This document shows positions 1 through 5,897 of a stretch of 8,433 nucleotides of DNA, piece after piece. The stretch covers positions 1 through 8,433 of the forward strand of contig JAGTUW010000237.1 in assembly GCA_018224345.1 (NCBI GenBank). The letters are read 5' to 3'. The DNA is from Bacteroidota bacterium. GTDB lineage: Bacteria > Bacteroidota > Ignavibacteria > SZUA-365. Both the position numbers and the translations under genes were made by a program. The notes under the pieces are model-generated. The model was not told the origin of the DNA. It did not search any database and worked only from the letters and a program-made list of their open reading frames with translations. Positions within the stretch are counted from its first letter, which is position 1; every line of letters starts with the position of its first letter.

Positions 1-45
1 GTGCGATCACGGAAGCGATGAGAAATACACTGCGTGGGTCAAATA

Positions 46-2268
46 TCATCCGTCAATCAGATGTCTCTTCATGAAGTCCATGTAATATTGAAAAAGACCG
101 AGACGTGATTTCATCCCGCCGGCGACACCGTGATTGCCGTTCGGGTAAACCCGCATATCGAATTGTTTTCCTCCCTCGATAAGGATATCGATGAATTTCA
201 TCGTGTTCTGCAGATGCACATTGTCATCGAGGCCGCCATGAACCAGCAGCAGATTCCCCTTCAGCTTGTCAGCGTGCACGAGACAGGAGCCGACATCATA
301 TCCGTCGGGATTGTCTTCCGGTCGCTGCATATAGCGTTCCGCATATATCGTGTCATAGAGTTTCCAGTCGGTGACCGGCGCGATGGATACGGCGGAATGG
401 AAATATTCCGGTCCAAGGAGCATCGAGAGCGCAGCCAGATAACCGCCGTAACTCCAGCCCCACATCCCGATGCGGTCGCTGTTTACCCAGGGCATGGTCG
501 AAAGATGTTTTACGACTTCGATGTAATCATGGACTTCCCATTTGCCAAGCTGTCTGTACACTGCATGCTTGAATTTCGTCCCTCGTGCGCTACTGCCGCG
601 GTTGTCGGCCTGTATGACGATGAAGCCCTCATTGCAATACCACTGTTGCAGCGCCGAAGGCCAGGTGTTGCGCACAGCCTGTGTCGCCGGGCCGCCATAC
701 ACGTCGAAAAACACCGGGTAACGGCGCGAAGGATCGAAGTTCGCGGGCTTGAGCATGGAGCAATCAATGGTCCACCCATCGGAGGTAGTGACGGTGAAAA
801 ACTCTTTCTCGCTCCAGTGATACGCGTCGAAGGTTGCGACATCCATGCCATCGTAGGCACGTATTTCATTCCCTTCTCCGTCAAAGAGTCTGCGCTGCAT
901 CGGGTGCCTGCTGCTCGACCAGGTATCGATGTACAGGGCACAGCCGGGACTCATATTGATATCGTGATATCCGCTCTCCCTTGTCAGACGCTGCTTGCCC
1001 GTTCCATCGATACCGATGCGATACAGATGCCTCTCAAGAGGCGACTCCTCCGTGGAAAGATAGTACACTGTGTTTTCGTCAGGAGTGATTCCCAGAACTT
1101 CGACGACTTCAAAATCACCCGAGGTGATCTGACGCAGCACGGTGCCGTCGTAGTCGTACAGATACAGATGATTGTATCCGTCGCGTTCCGAAGTCCAGAT
1201 AAAGCGGTCGCTGTCACTCAGAAAATGAAGCCAGGAGGTTTTGTCCACTTCGATCCATCCGGTCGCGGATTTCTCCTGCATCGCAATACGGGTTTCGCCG
1301 GTCCGGACGTCAGCAAAGAGAAATTCGAGTTCGTTCTGCAAACGATTCATCCTGTATATGCAGAGGATATGCGGGTCGCGCGTCCAGAACATACGTGGAA
1401 TATAGATATCGGTCTCCTCACCAATGTCCATCCACTGTATCTCCCCATTGTCGAGTTCGATCACGCCGATCCGCTCGATCGGGTTTTTCTCCCCGGCTTT
1501 CGGATAACGGATATCTATATAATCATGATACAGGGGTATGAAGTTGGTCATGGTGAATGTGCGCACCTGCCGCTCGTCTTCCTGCCAGAATGCGATACGC
1601 CTGCTGTCGGGCGACCACAGCCAGCCGTCGACGATGCTGAATTCCTCTTCATACACCCAACCGAAACGACCGTTATGAATGTTTTTCTTTGCATCGAAGG
1701 TCAACTGCGTCTCTTCGCGTGTTTCAATATCCATGACGTAAATATTGTCCTCGAACACATACCCGACCATGCGGCCGTCGGGGGAGACCTTCACATTCAT
1801 CACGCCCTCCTGGTGATCGGGAAGGGAAATGAGCCTGTATTTTTCAAGGTCATATACCGCGTAGGTACCGATGGTCGAACGACGCCAGATGTTTCTTTCC
1901 GTCAGCGTGATAACCAGGTAGCGTGGATGTGCCGACCAGGCGTAGGAAGAAAAAGGCGCTGCTTCATCCGCGCCATCCGGGATGATCGTGGCGCCGTCGA
2001 CGAGCAGCGTTTCCTCTCCGCTTTGCGTGTTGACCTTCCAGATGCTGCGCACGCCGTCGGTAGCCTTGATATGTGCGTAGTGCAGTCCGTCCTTCATCCA
2101 TTGCATGTTGATCATGCGTGGCGGACGAAAGTCCGGATTCATGAATGCGTCCTGCAGTGTAACAGCTTTCTTTTCTTCCTGTGCCATTACCGGCGAAAGC
2201 GCTGCCAGAGAGTACACCGTCATCAGAAGCGGAAGTGTAATACGTGTAAACAGGCTCAAGCGAATCAT
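46..2268 (-). CDS. Secreted dipeptidyl peptidase IV (S9B family serine peptidase)
   Basis: This 740-residue protein is probably a periplasmic or secreted exopeptidase that removes X-Pro or X-Ala dipeptides from peptide N-termini. Residues 1-29 form a signal peptide (basic start, hydrophobic core, ending VMA before QEE). Residues of about 50-480 are the beta-propeller (DPP-IV N-terminal) region. It carries WVYEEEF at 204-210, whose glutamates E207/E208 match the pair that binds the substrate amino terminus in DPP-IV. The C-terminal alpha/beta hydrolase domain (about 490-740) has YGGP at 524-527 (oxyanion tyrosine), the nucleophile motif GWSYGG (S606), HGGLDDNVH (catalytic D681, with N683), and NGNHG (H713). 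All catalytic residues are present and the length fits the family, so it should be active. The ATG at 2268 is supported by AAGGAAA seven bases upstream. It lies 31 bases after the GNAT gene, probably as the last gene of a minus-strand operon. The family is known; the exact substrates are inferred. Confidence 0.95.
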   Translation of the reverse strand: MIRLSLFTRITLPLLMTVYSLAALSPVMAQEEKKAVTLQDAFMNPDFRPPRMINMQWMKDGLHYAHIKATDGVRSIWKVNTQSGEETLLVDGATIIPDGADEAAPFSSYAWSAHPRYLVITLTERNIWRRSTIGTYAVYDLEKYRLISLPDHQEGVMNVKVSPDGRMVGYVFEDNIYVMDIETREETQLTFDAKKNIHNGRFGWVYEEEFSIVDGWLWSPDSRRIAFWQEDERQVRTFTMTNFIPLYHDYIDIRYPKAGEKNPIERIGVIELDNGEIQWMDIGEETDIYIPRMFWTRDPHILCIYRMNRLQNELEFLFADVRTGETRIAMQEKSATGWIEVDKTSWLHFLSDSDRFIWTSERDGYNHLYLYDYDGTVLRQITSGDFEVVEVLGITPDENTVYYLSTEESPLERHLYRIGIDGTGKQRLTRESGYHDINMSPGCALYIDTWSSSRHPMQRRLFDGEGNEIRAYDGMDVATFDAYHWSEKEFFTVTTSDGWTIDCSMLKPANFDPSRRYPVFFDVYGGPATQAVRNTWPSALQQWYCNEGFIVIQADNRGSSARGTKFKHAVYRQLGKWEVHDYIEVVKHLSTMPWVNSDRIGMWGWSYGGYLAALSMLLGPEYFHSAVSIAPVTDWKLYDTIYAERYMQRPEDNPDGYDVGSCLVHADKLKGNLLLVHGGLDDNVHLQNTMKFIDILIEGGKQFDMRVYPNGNHGVAGGMKSRLGLFQYYMDFMKRHLIDG

Positions 2269-2299
2269 AGATGGATTTCCTTGTGTAGGTTGCGGTTCT

Positions 2300-2824
2300 T
2301 CAATAGTGTCCCTCTTCTGACTGGTGCAGCGGGAGAGCGTCGAACTGCGTTCGTGTCAGCCGGTAGAGTTGCCACTCATCGAGATGCGCGGCGCCGAGGC
2401 GCCGGTAGAATTCCTTCGCGAGTTCATTCCAGTGCAATACGGTCCAGTCCATTCGTCCGCATCCCCTGTCCCTAGCCAGCCGCACGCAGTGCAGGAAGAG
2501 CGCAAATCCCGCTTTGCGTTTGCGTTGCGCGGGAAGAATGAAAATATCCTCGAGATACAGTGTCGGCAGGGCGAGGAAACTCGAATAGGTTTCGAAGATG
2601 ATGGCATAGCCGGCGATATTGTCTCCGACGAAAGCGAGCCAGGCTTCATAGCGTGGCGCCGTTCCGAAACCGTCCTGCAGCAATCGTCTGCGGGCGGCTT
2701 CATCGGGGCGAGCAAGTTTTTCGTAATCCGCCAGTGCGTCGATCAGCGAAAGCAGGCATGGCCCGTCTTCCGCCCTTGCCTGGCGAATCGTGATGTTGCT
2801 GATATCCGTTTGGAGAGAAGTCAT
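2300..2824 (-). CDS. GNAT N-acetyltransferase, spermidine/thialysine acetyltransferase-like
   Basis: This is a 174-residue acetyl-CoA-dependent N-acetyltransferase of the GNAT fold. The N-terminus (ITIRQARAED, 11-20) is the usual first strand and helix. LYLEDIFILP (89-98) is the core strand leading to the acetyl-CoA loop. RKRKAGFA (101-108) is a form of the R-x-x-G-x-G/A loop, with Ala in place of the last Gly. GCGRMDWTVLHWNELAKEFYRRLGA (starting at 121) followed by DEWQLYRLT (149-157) closely resembles spermidine/spermine and thialysine N-acetyltransferases, so a polyamine or diamine-like substrate is plausible but unproven. The reading frame is open 76 codons upstream to 3052, but that extension runs antisense-like through the preceding outer-membrane gene and does not look like protein. 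I therefore chose the ATG at 2824, just before the recognisable domain. The Shine-Dalgarno sequence is weak (AGG eight bases upstream). It lies 34 bases after the upstream gene's stop and 31 before the peptidase, consistent with cotranscription. Confidence 0.88.
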   Translation of the reverse strand: MTSLQTDISNITIRQARAEDGPCLLSLIDALADYEKLARPDEAARRRLLQDGFGTAPRYEAWLAFVGDNIAGYAIIFETYSSFLALPTLYLEDIFILPAQRKRKAGFALFLHCVRLARDRGCGRMDWTVLHWNELAKEFYRRLGAAHLDEWQLYRLTRTQFDALPLHQSEEGHY

Positions 2825-2858
2825 GCGTATGCCTGTACAGGGAAGGATTGTAATCGGG

Positions 2859-3458
2859 TCAGAACAGCAGCGACAGACCGGCATCGAACTGTGTTGCAGT
2901 CTCGAATTCTGTGTTGCCGCGTTCCGTAATAAACTGGAACGCCGGTCCGAAGCGGAAGAAGAGGGAGAAGGTCTCATGCACGAAGTACTCACTGCCGAGT
3001 GCAGGGACGAACGCGACACGGCGCTGGGAAAACCCATCGGAAAGTGATGCACTGCGCATGTACACAGCGTGCAGTGAGATCATTGGACTGATCATCGCTT
3101 CCGGATGCGAATACCAGGAGCTGCCGAGCGTTGCGGACCACCCGTTGGTAAATTCCTTGCGTTCGTTCTCGCGGAGCAGCGTCACCTGCATGTATCCGCC
3201 TGCCGCTTCCAGCGCAAAGGCCGGATGCAGAAAAATGCGCAGTCCACCACGGAGTCCGTTTACCGACCCGATCGCGAGGAAGAGCCCGATCTTCCCACGC
3301 GCAGACTCGGTGTCCCCGCCTTCAATACTGCGTCCCTGTTGCGACCCACGCATATTCTGCGGTCTGCTTGAGCATTCCGTACCGGACTGCTCCGCCATAC
3401 CTGTACCGGACAATGCAAACAGCAGGAGGAAACACAATATGTTGCGTTGCGTGATCAT
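2859..3458 (-). CDS. Small outer-membrane beta-barrel-like protein, function unknown
   Basis: This is a 199-residue predicted exported protein. The first 22 residues form a signal peptide (MITQRN, a Leu/Phe-rich core, then GTGMA before EQ). After a polar linker (about 23-53), the rest alternates hydrophobic and polar residues in short Gly/aromatic-rich strands, such as KIGLFLAIGSVNG, LRGGLRIFLHPAFALEAAGG and FSLFFRFGPAFQF. It ends in a phenylalanine (SLLF), typical of outer-membrane beta-barrels recognised by the Bam machinery. I recognise no specific family; the size suggests an eight-stranded or similar small barrel. The frame extends three codons further to a TTG at 3467, but the ATG at 3458 gives a normal signal peptide. 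No clear Shine-Dalgarno sequence precedes it. It would be the first gene of the minus-strand group with the GNAT and peptidase genes, and it is divergent from the small acidic gene. The barrel assignment is inference from sequence pattern; the existence of the gene is well supported. Confidence 0.78.
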   Translation of the reverse strand: MITQRNILCFLLLFALSGTGMAEQSGTECSSRPQNMRGSQQGRSIEGGDTESARGKIGLFLAIGSVNGLRGGLRIFLHPAFALEAAGGYMQVTLLRENERKEFTNGWSATLGSSWYSHPEAMISPMISLHAVYMRSASLSDGFSQRRVAFVPALGSEYFVHETFSLFFRFGPAFQFITERGNTEFETATQFDAGLSLLF

Positions 3459-3539
3459 CAAGAACAAATATACAAAAAGCGGCGAAGGTAGCGTGAGAAA
3501 AATCGAGATTCCGTATATTCAACAATGAACATCACAAAT

Positions 3540-3543
3540 GGAG
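3540..3543 (+). promoter_or_regulatory. Ribosome binding site deciding the start of the small acidic gene
   Basis: GGAG lies five bases before the ATG at 3549. The earlier in-frame ATG at 3525 has no such sequence and sits only five bases after a TATATT box (3514-3519) that could be a -10 element. A transcript starting from that box would exclude the earlier ATG. The -35 region is not convincing. Confidence 0.5.
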
Positions 3544-3548
3544 TAGTC

Positions 3549-3794
3549 ATGACGTTTGAACAAGCAATGGAGAAAGGGTATCTCAATCTCTCCGAGGATG
3601 AGGCCGACAAGCTGCTCGGCTCACTTTTTGATGAGGAGGATCCCGCTGCACGCCTGGACGCAGGTCTCGCGCTTCTCGGTACCTTCGTGCCTCGTGAGAA
3701 AGCGGTGATGGTGCTTGATCTGGCGAACATCATTCTCGATGCTAACGAGGAAATCGAATTCTCCGGTGGTTTCGAGGATGACGTCGATGACTGA
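3549..3794 (+). CDS. Small acidic protein of unknown function
   Basis: This 81-residue protein is not recognised by me as any named family. It has about 21 Asp/Glu against 5 Lys/Arg, so it is strongly acidic. There is no signal peptide or membrane segment, so it is presumably cytoplasmic. It looks mostly helical: a first acidic region (LSEDEADKLLGSLFDEED, 14-31), a hydrophobic middle (ARLDAGLALLGTF, 34-46, and KAVMVLDLANIILDANEEIE, 51-70) and a very acidic tail (FEDDVDD, 75-81). I chose the start at 3549 because GGAG precedes it by five bases; starting at 3525 would add MNITNGVV. The gene stands alone on the plus strand, divergent from the barrel-protein gene and convergent with the DUF481 gene 30 bases downstream. 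It could be a small adaptor, a DNA-mimic or an ordinary conserved hypothetical. The sequence does not decide between these. That it is coding rests on its RBS, its protein-like composition and the lack of a competing gene. Confidence 0.72.
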   Translation: MTFEQAMEKGYLNLSEDEADKLLGSLFDEEDPAARLDAGLALLGTFVPREKAVMVLDLANIILDANEEIEFSGGFEDDVDD

Positions 3795-3824
3795 TCTGTC
3801 ATGACGGTACTTCCGATGCCGGCT

Positions 3825-4613
3825 TCACGGTAGCGTTATCCGCAGACCGTTTCGTATATGCAGATCGTATTGTCTGACATTCAGCACGGGGTTGCTGTTG
3901 TAACGGTAGGATGTCGTCAGTGTGAACGTCAGCGCGGTAGTCAGACGGAACTCCAGTGACGCATCGCTGATGAGACGATAATCCCCGATCCGTTGAAGCA
4001 GCGGCTGGTAGTAGGCGATGATGCGCAGTGCTGTCCTGCTGTCGAAGGTGCTGTTGAGTGTAAGATAATTCGTCGATCGCAGGCGGTCATACACTACGTC
4101 CGATGGATGTGTTGTGTAGTGTTCATGTTCGAACATGGCACCCACACCGAGGTAGGCATTGAGCGAGGCTCCGGCACTGTCGTCTCCCACTGCGAGGAAG
4201 TGGAGTCGTATACCTCCACCGAGAAGTTCGCGGTCAGTCAGCGACGTGAACTCGTTGAATTCGAATTGTGTGAATCCTTCCAGCGAAAGCAGCGCGGACA
4301 CTTCCCACATGCTGCGCAGATGCAGGAATCCCTTATTGGCTATTTTCCCGGCATCCGACTCCATGAAATCATATTGCAGTACCAGGAAATTATCGTTCCT
4401 CGAACGCACCCAATCGACACGGGCAGCGACGGCTGCAGAGACGAAATCCGAATTTCCTTTCTGAAGACCCAGCGTGAAGCCACTGGTAAAGGCCACTCCT
4501 TTGATCGCATCGGATCGACGCAACTTCTCTGTGTTCACCTGGCTGTGGACGGGAATACTGCTGAAAAACAACAGGCAGGCGAGAATAAGCATCATTGGTA
4601 TTTTTGTCGGCAT
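3825..4613 (-). CDS. DUF481-family outer-membrane protein
   Basis: This is a 262-residue exported protein. Residues 1-24 form a signal peptide (MPTKIP, hydrophobic core, then PVHS before QVN). The body matches the pattern of DUF481 proteins (E. coli YdiY type): a GLQKGNSD segment (49-56), the alternating strand ARVDWV (64-69), and a block at about 114-136 with FTQFEFNEF, then LTDRELLGGGIR. Many amphipathic strands follow, up to a final RITLP, consistent with an outer-membrane beta-barrel of 10-14 strands. The family's function is poorly known; some members respond to salt stress. The ATG at 4613 has no good Shine-Dalgarno sequence, and a second in-frame ATG pair occurs six and seven codons later. 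A strong AGGAGG/GGAG lies 35-46 bases upstream, serving a three-codon mini-ORF instead. The gene is monocistronic by position: convergent with the small acidic gene and divergent from cysE, with which it shares the repeat-containing intergenic region. Confidence 0.82.
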   Translation of the reverse strand: MPTKIPMMLILACLLFFSSIPVHSQVNTEKLRRSDAIKGVAFTSGFTLGLQKGNSDFVSAAVAARVDWVRSRNDNFLVLQYDFMESDAGKIANKGFLHLRSMWEVSALLSLEGFTQFEFNEFTSLTDRELLGGGIRLHFLAVGDDSAGASLNAYLGVGAMFEHEHYTTHPSDVVYDRLRSTNYLTLNSTFDSRTALRIIAYYQPLLQRIGDYRLISDASLEFRLTTALTFTLTTSYRYNSNPVLNVRQYDLHIRNGLRITLP

Positions 4614-4633
4614 ACGGTACCGTTTCGTGGGGG

Positions 4634-4642
4634 TTACTTCAT
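4634..4642 (-). other. Three-codon mini-ORF (Met-Lys-stop) before the DUF481 gene
   Basis: On the minus strand GGAG (plus 4648-4651) lies five bases before ATG-AAG-TAA. A full AGGAGG (plus 4654-4659) lies a little further upstream. The stop is 20 bases before the DUF481 start codon, which itself has no clear ribosome binding site. It could load ribosomes that then reinitiate on DUF481, or it may be coincidence. Confidence 0.3.
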
Positions 4643-4698
4643 GCGCACTCCGCCCTCCTGTCGGTGAAGAATAGCGGATGCATACCTTTTATAAAATT

Positions 4699-4713
4699 CG
4701 GGAATTGTTCCCG
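4699..4713. repeat. Perfect inverted repeat CGGGAA-TTG-TTCCCG, operator-like
   Basis: Six-base arms surround a three-base centre. Immediately to its left is a 10-base palindrome TTTTATAAAA (4687-4696) that could supply a -10 element (TATAAA on the minus strand, plus 4688-4693) for the DUF481 gene. The dyad would then sit in the spacer of that promoter, a typical repressor position. No run of T follows, so it is not a terminator. Confidence 0.45.
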
Positions 4714-4762
4714 TGTACGCAAGACGTCTGTGTAATAAGTCCGCGAATACTGTCTGAGCGGG

Positions 4763-4789
4763 CGAAACGTTCAGTAGATTTACGTTTCG
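4763..4789. repeat. Inverted repeat CGAAACGT-N11-ACGTTTCG upstream of cysE
   Basis: Perfect eight-base arms (4763-4770 and 4782-4789) are separated by 11 bases and lie 35 bases before the first cysE ATG. The spacing suits a dimeric regulator, or a hairpin in the leader if transcription starts upstream. A weak TAGATT (4775-4780) within the loop could be a -10 element, with TGTCTG (4751-4756) as a poor -35 element. Confidence 0.45.
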
Positions 4790-4824
4790 GGAATCATCGT
4801 GCCGCTTGAGAATGTTGTTCTTCC

Positions 4825-5757
4825 ATGGATCAAGACAATGGAAACAACATGAATACAGACGAATTGACCAATGCACTCCTCGCTTCCTATCATCGCGAGG
4901 GGGGCATCAATCATTTGCAGGGACGCACACTGCCATCGCGCGAAGCGATCATCGACATTGTGCGTGACATCGAAGCCCTGTTGTTCCCCGGATATTTCCG
5001 TGAAGAGTATCTGAGTACGGGGAATCTGCGCTACCTGACCGGTTCCCGGTTGGCCCATGCATTCGACAGTCTTGTCGCCGAGGTCGAGAAAAATCTGCAT
5101 TTCGATCACGGCCACGAAAACGGAAAGCACAACGACGATATGCATGAGCAGGCCTGTGCCACAGTGGAATATCTGTTCCAGTCACTTCCCTCCATTCGTG
5201 CAATGTTGTCGACCGATGTCGACGCGTTGCTCAACGGAGACCCGGCGGCGCGTTCCCGTGAGGAAATCATACTCGGCTATCCCGGATTGCGCGCTATCAC
5301 AGTGCATCGCATCGCTCATTTTCTCTGGACACATGATGTCCGCCTCATCGCACGCATGATGGCCGAGTACATTCACTCGCGCACTGGTATCGACATCCAT
5401 CCTGGCGCACAGATCGGGAAGCATTTCTACATCGATCATGGTACGGGCGTGGTGATAGGAGAAACAACGGTCATCGGTGAACATGTGAAAATATATCAGG
5501 GCGTATCGTTGGGCGCCCTGAGTGTCAAAAAACAGCTGATCGGCAAACGCCGGCATCCGACAATAGAGGATCGCGTCACCATCTATGCAGGTGCGACCAT
5601 TCTCGGCGGAGACACCGTCATCGGTCACGATTCAGTCATCGGCGGTAATGTCTGGCTCGTCAAATCAGTGCCACCGCATTCGGTCGTCACCAGCGAGCCG
5701 CGCATGCATGTGAGCAATGCACATGAGAGGGAGGCGGGCTGGCATTATGTTATCTGA
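4825..5757 (+). CDS. cysE: Serine O-acetyltransferase (EpsC-type CysE)
   Basis: It makes O-acetylserine from L-serine and acetyl-CoA, the committed step of cysteine synthesis in the cytoplasm. The 310 residues comprise a long helical N-terminal region (about 1-185) and a left-handed beta-helix of hexapeptide repeats (about 188-280). Catalytic residues match the family: D190 in GIDIHP, H205 in IDHGTG and H244 in KRRHP. GETTVIGEHVKIYQGVSLGA (212-231) is characteristic of the EpsC branch. A His-rich stretch (92-107) lies in the N-terminal region. The C-terminus ends in WHYVI, resembling plant SAT tails (WSDYVI), whose terminal Ile inserts into the O-acetylserine sulfhydrylase active site. The next gene is cysK, 140 bases away. 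The start may be the ATG at 4825 or the one at 4849, which has GGAAA just upstream; neither site is strong, so the protein may be 302 residues. The identity is secure. Confidence 0.95.
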   Translation: MDQDNGNNMNTDELTNALLASYHREGGINHLQGRTLPSREAIIDIVRDIEALLFPGYFREEYLSTGNLRYLTGSRLAHAFDSLVAEVEKNLHFDHGHENGKHNDDMHEQACATVEYLFQSLPSIRAMLSTDVDALLNGDPAARSREEIILGYPGLRAITVHRIAHFLWTHDVRLIARMMAEYIHSRTGIDIHPGAQIGKHFYIDHGTGVVIGETTVIGEHVKIYQGVSLGALSVKKQLIGKRRHPTIEDRVTIYAGATILGGDTVIGHDSVIGGNVWLVKSVPPHSVVTSEPRMHVSNAHEREAGWHYVI

Positions 5758-5784
5758 CCAACTGGCTGTAAGAAGGGACGGGCA

Positions 5785-5814
5785 TTGACGGAGTGGATTG
5801 CGGGACAGGATATT
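5785..5814 (+). promoter_or_regulatory. Candidate sigma70-type promoter for cysK
   Basis: TTGACG (5785-5790) and GATATT (5809-5814) are separated by 18 bases in the cysE-cysK gap. Transcription would begin about 75-80 bases before the cysK ATG. It may allow cysK expression independent of cysE. If the organism uses a Bacteroidota-type primary sigma factor, this match means less. Confidence 0.3.
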
Positions 5815-5882
5815 CTCCGGACACAGTCGCGCGGAAGCTTCTTCGACCCACGAGTGAATGGATACATCGGAACGGATCAATC

Positions 5883-5890
5883 AGAAAGGA
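5883..5890 (+). promoter_or_regulatory. Ribosome binding site fixing the cysK start
   Basis: AGAAAGGA ends seven bases before the ATG at 5898. This favours that codon over the in-frame ATG at 5793, whose extra 35 codons do not resemble the start of any cysteine synthase. Confidence 0.75.
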
Positions 5891-5897
5891 TATCGAT

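Noticed and set aside
1..45. Possible gene or terminator after the DPP-IV stop codon
   Set aside because: Only 45 bases are visible; no hairpin with a T run and no identifiable coding signal can be supported.
130..2475. A 781-codon open frame on the plus strand, opposite the DPP-IV gene
   Set aside because: It lies almost entirely antisense to a gene with all expected catalytic motifs, shows no domain or signal of its own, and is rich in His, Arg, Val and Ile as expected from reading such codons backwards. Its length follows from the codon bias of the real gene.
2825..3052. N-terminal extension of the GNAT gene to an ATG at 3052
   Set aside because: The extra 76 residues are Ser/Arg/Cys-rich, unlike GNAT proteins, and overlap the outer-membrane gene on the same strand in another frame. 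The ATG at 2824 sits just before the domain.
3465..3472. TATATTTG on the minus strand, matching the Bacteroidota -7 promoter pattern TAnnTTTG, before the barrel gene
   Set aside because: It is so close to the ATG at 3458 that the message would be leaderless, and no TTG-type -33 element lies at the right distance. It is probably chance in A/T-rich intergenic DNA.
3993..4667. 224-codon plus-strand frame opposite the DUF481 gene, and a similar 205-codon frame at 2911-3528
   Set aside because: Both are antisense to genes with signal peptides and family-like barrel sequence; their translations show no recognisable domain.
5793..5897. 35-codon upstream extension of cysK
   Set aside because: It does not resemble any cysteine synthase N-terminus, while the ATG at 5898 has a good AGAAAGGA site and begins exactly where the family begins.
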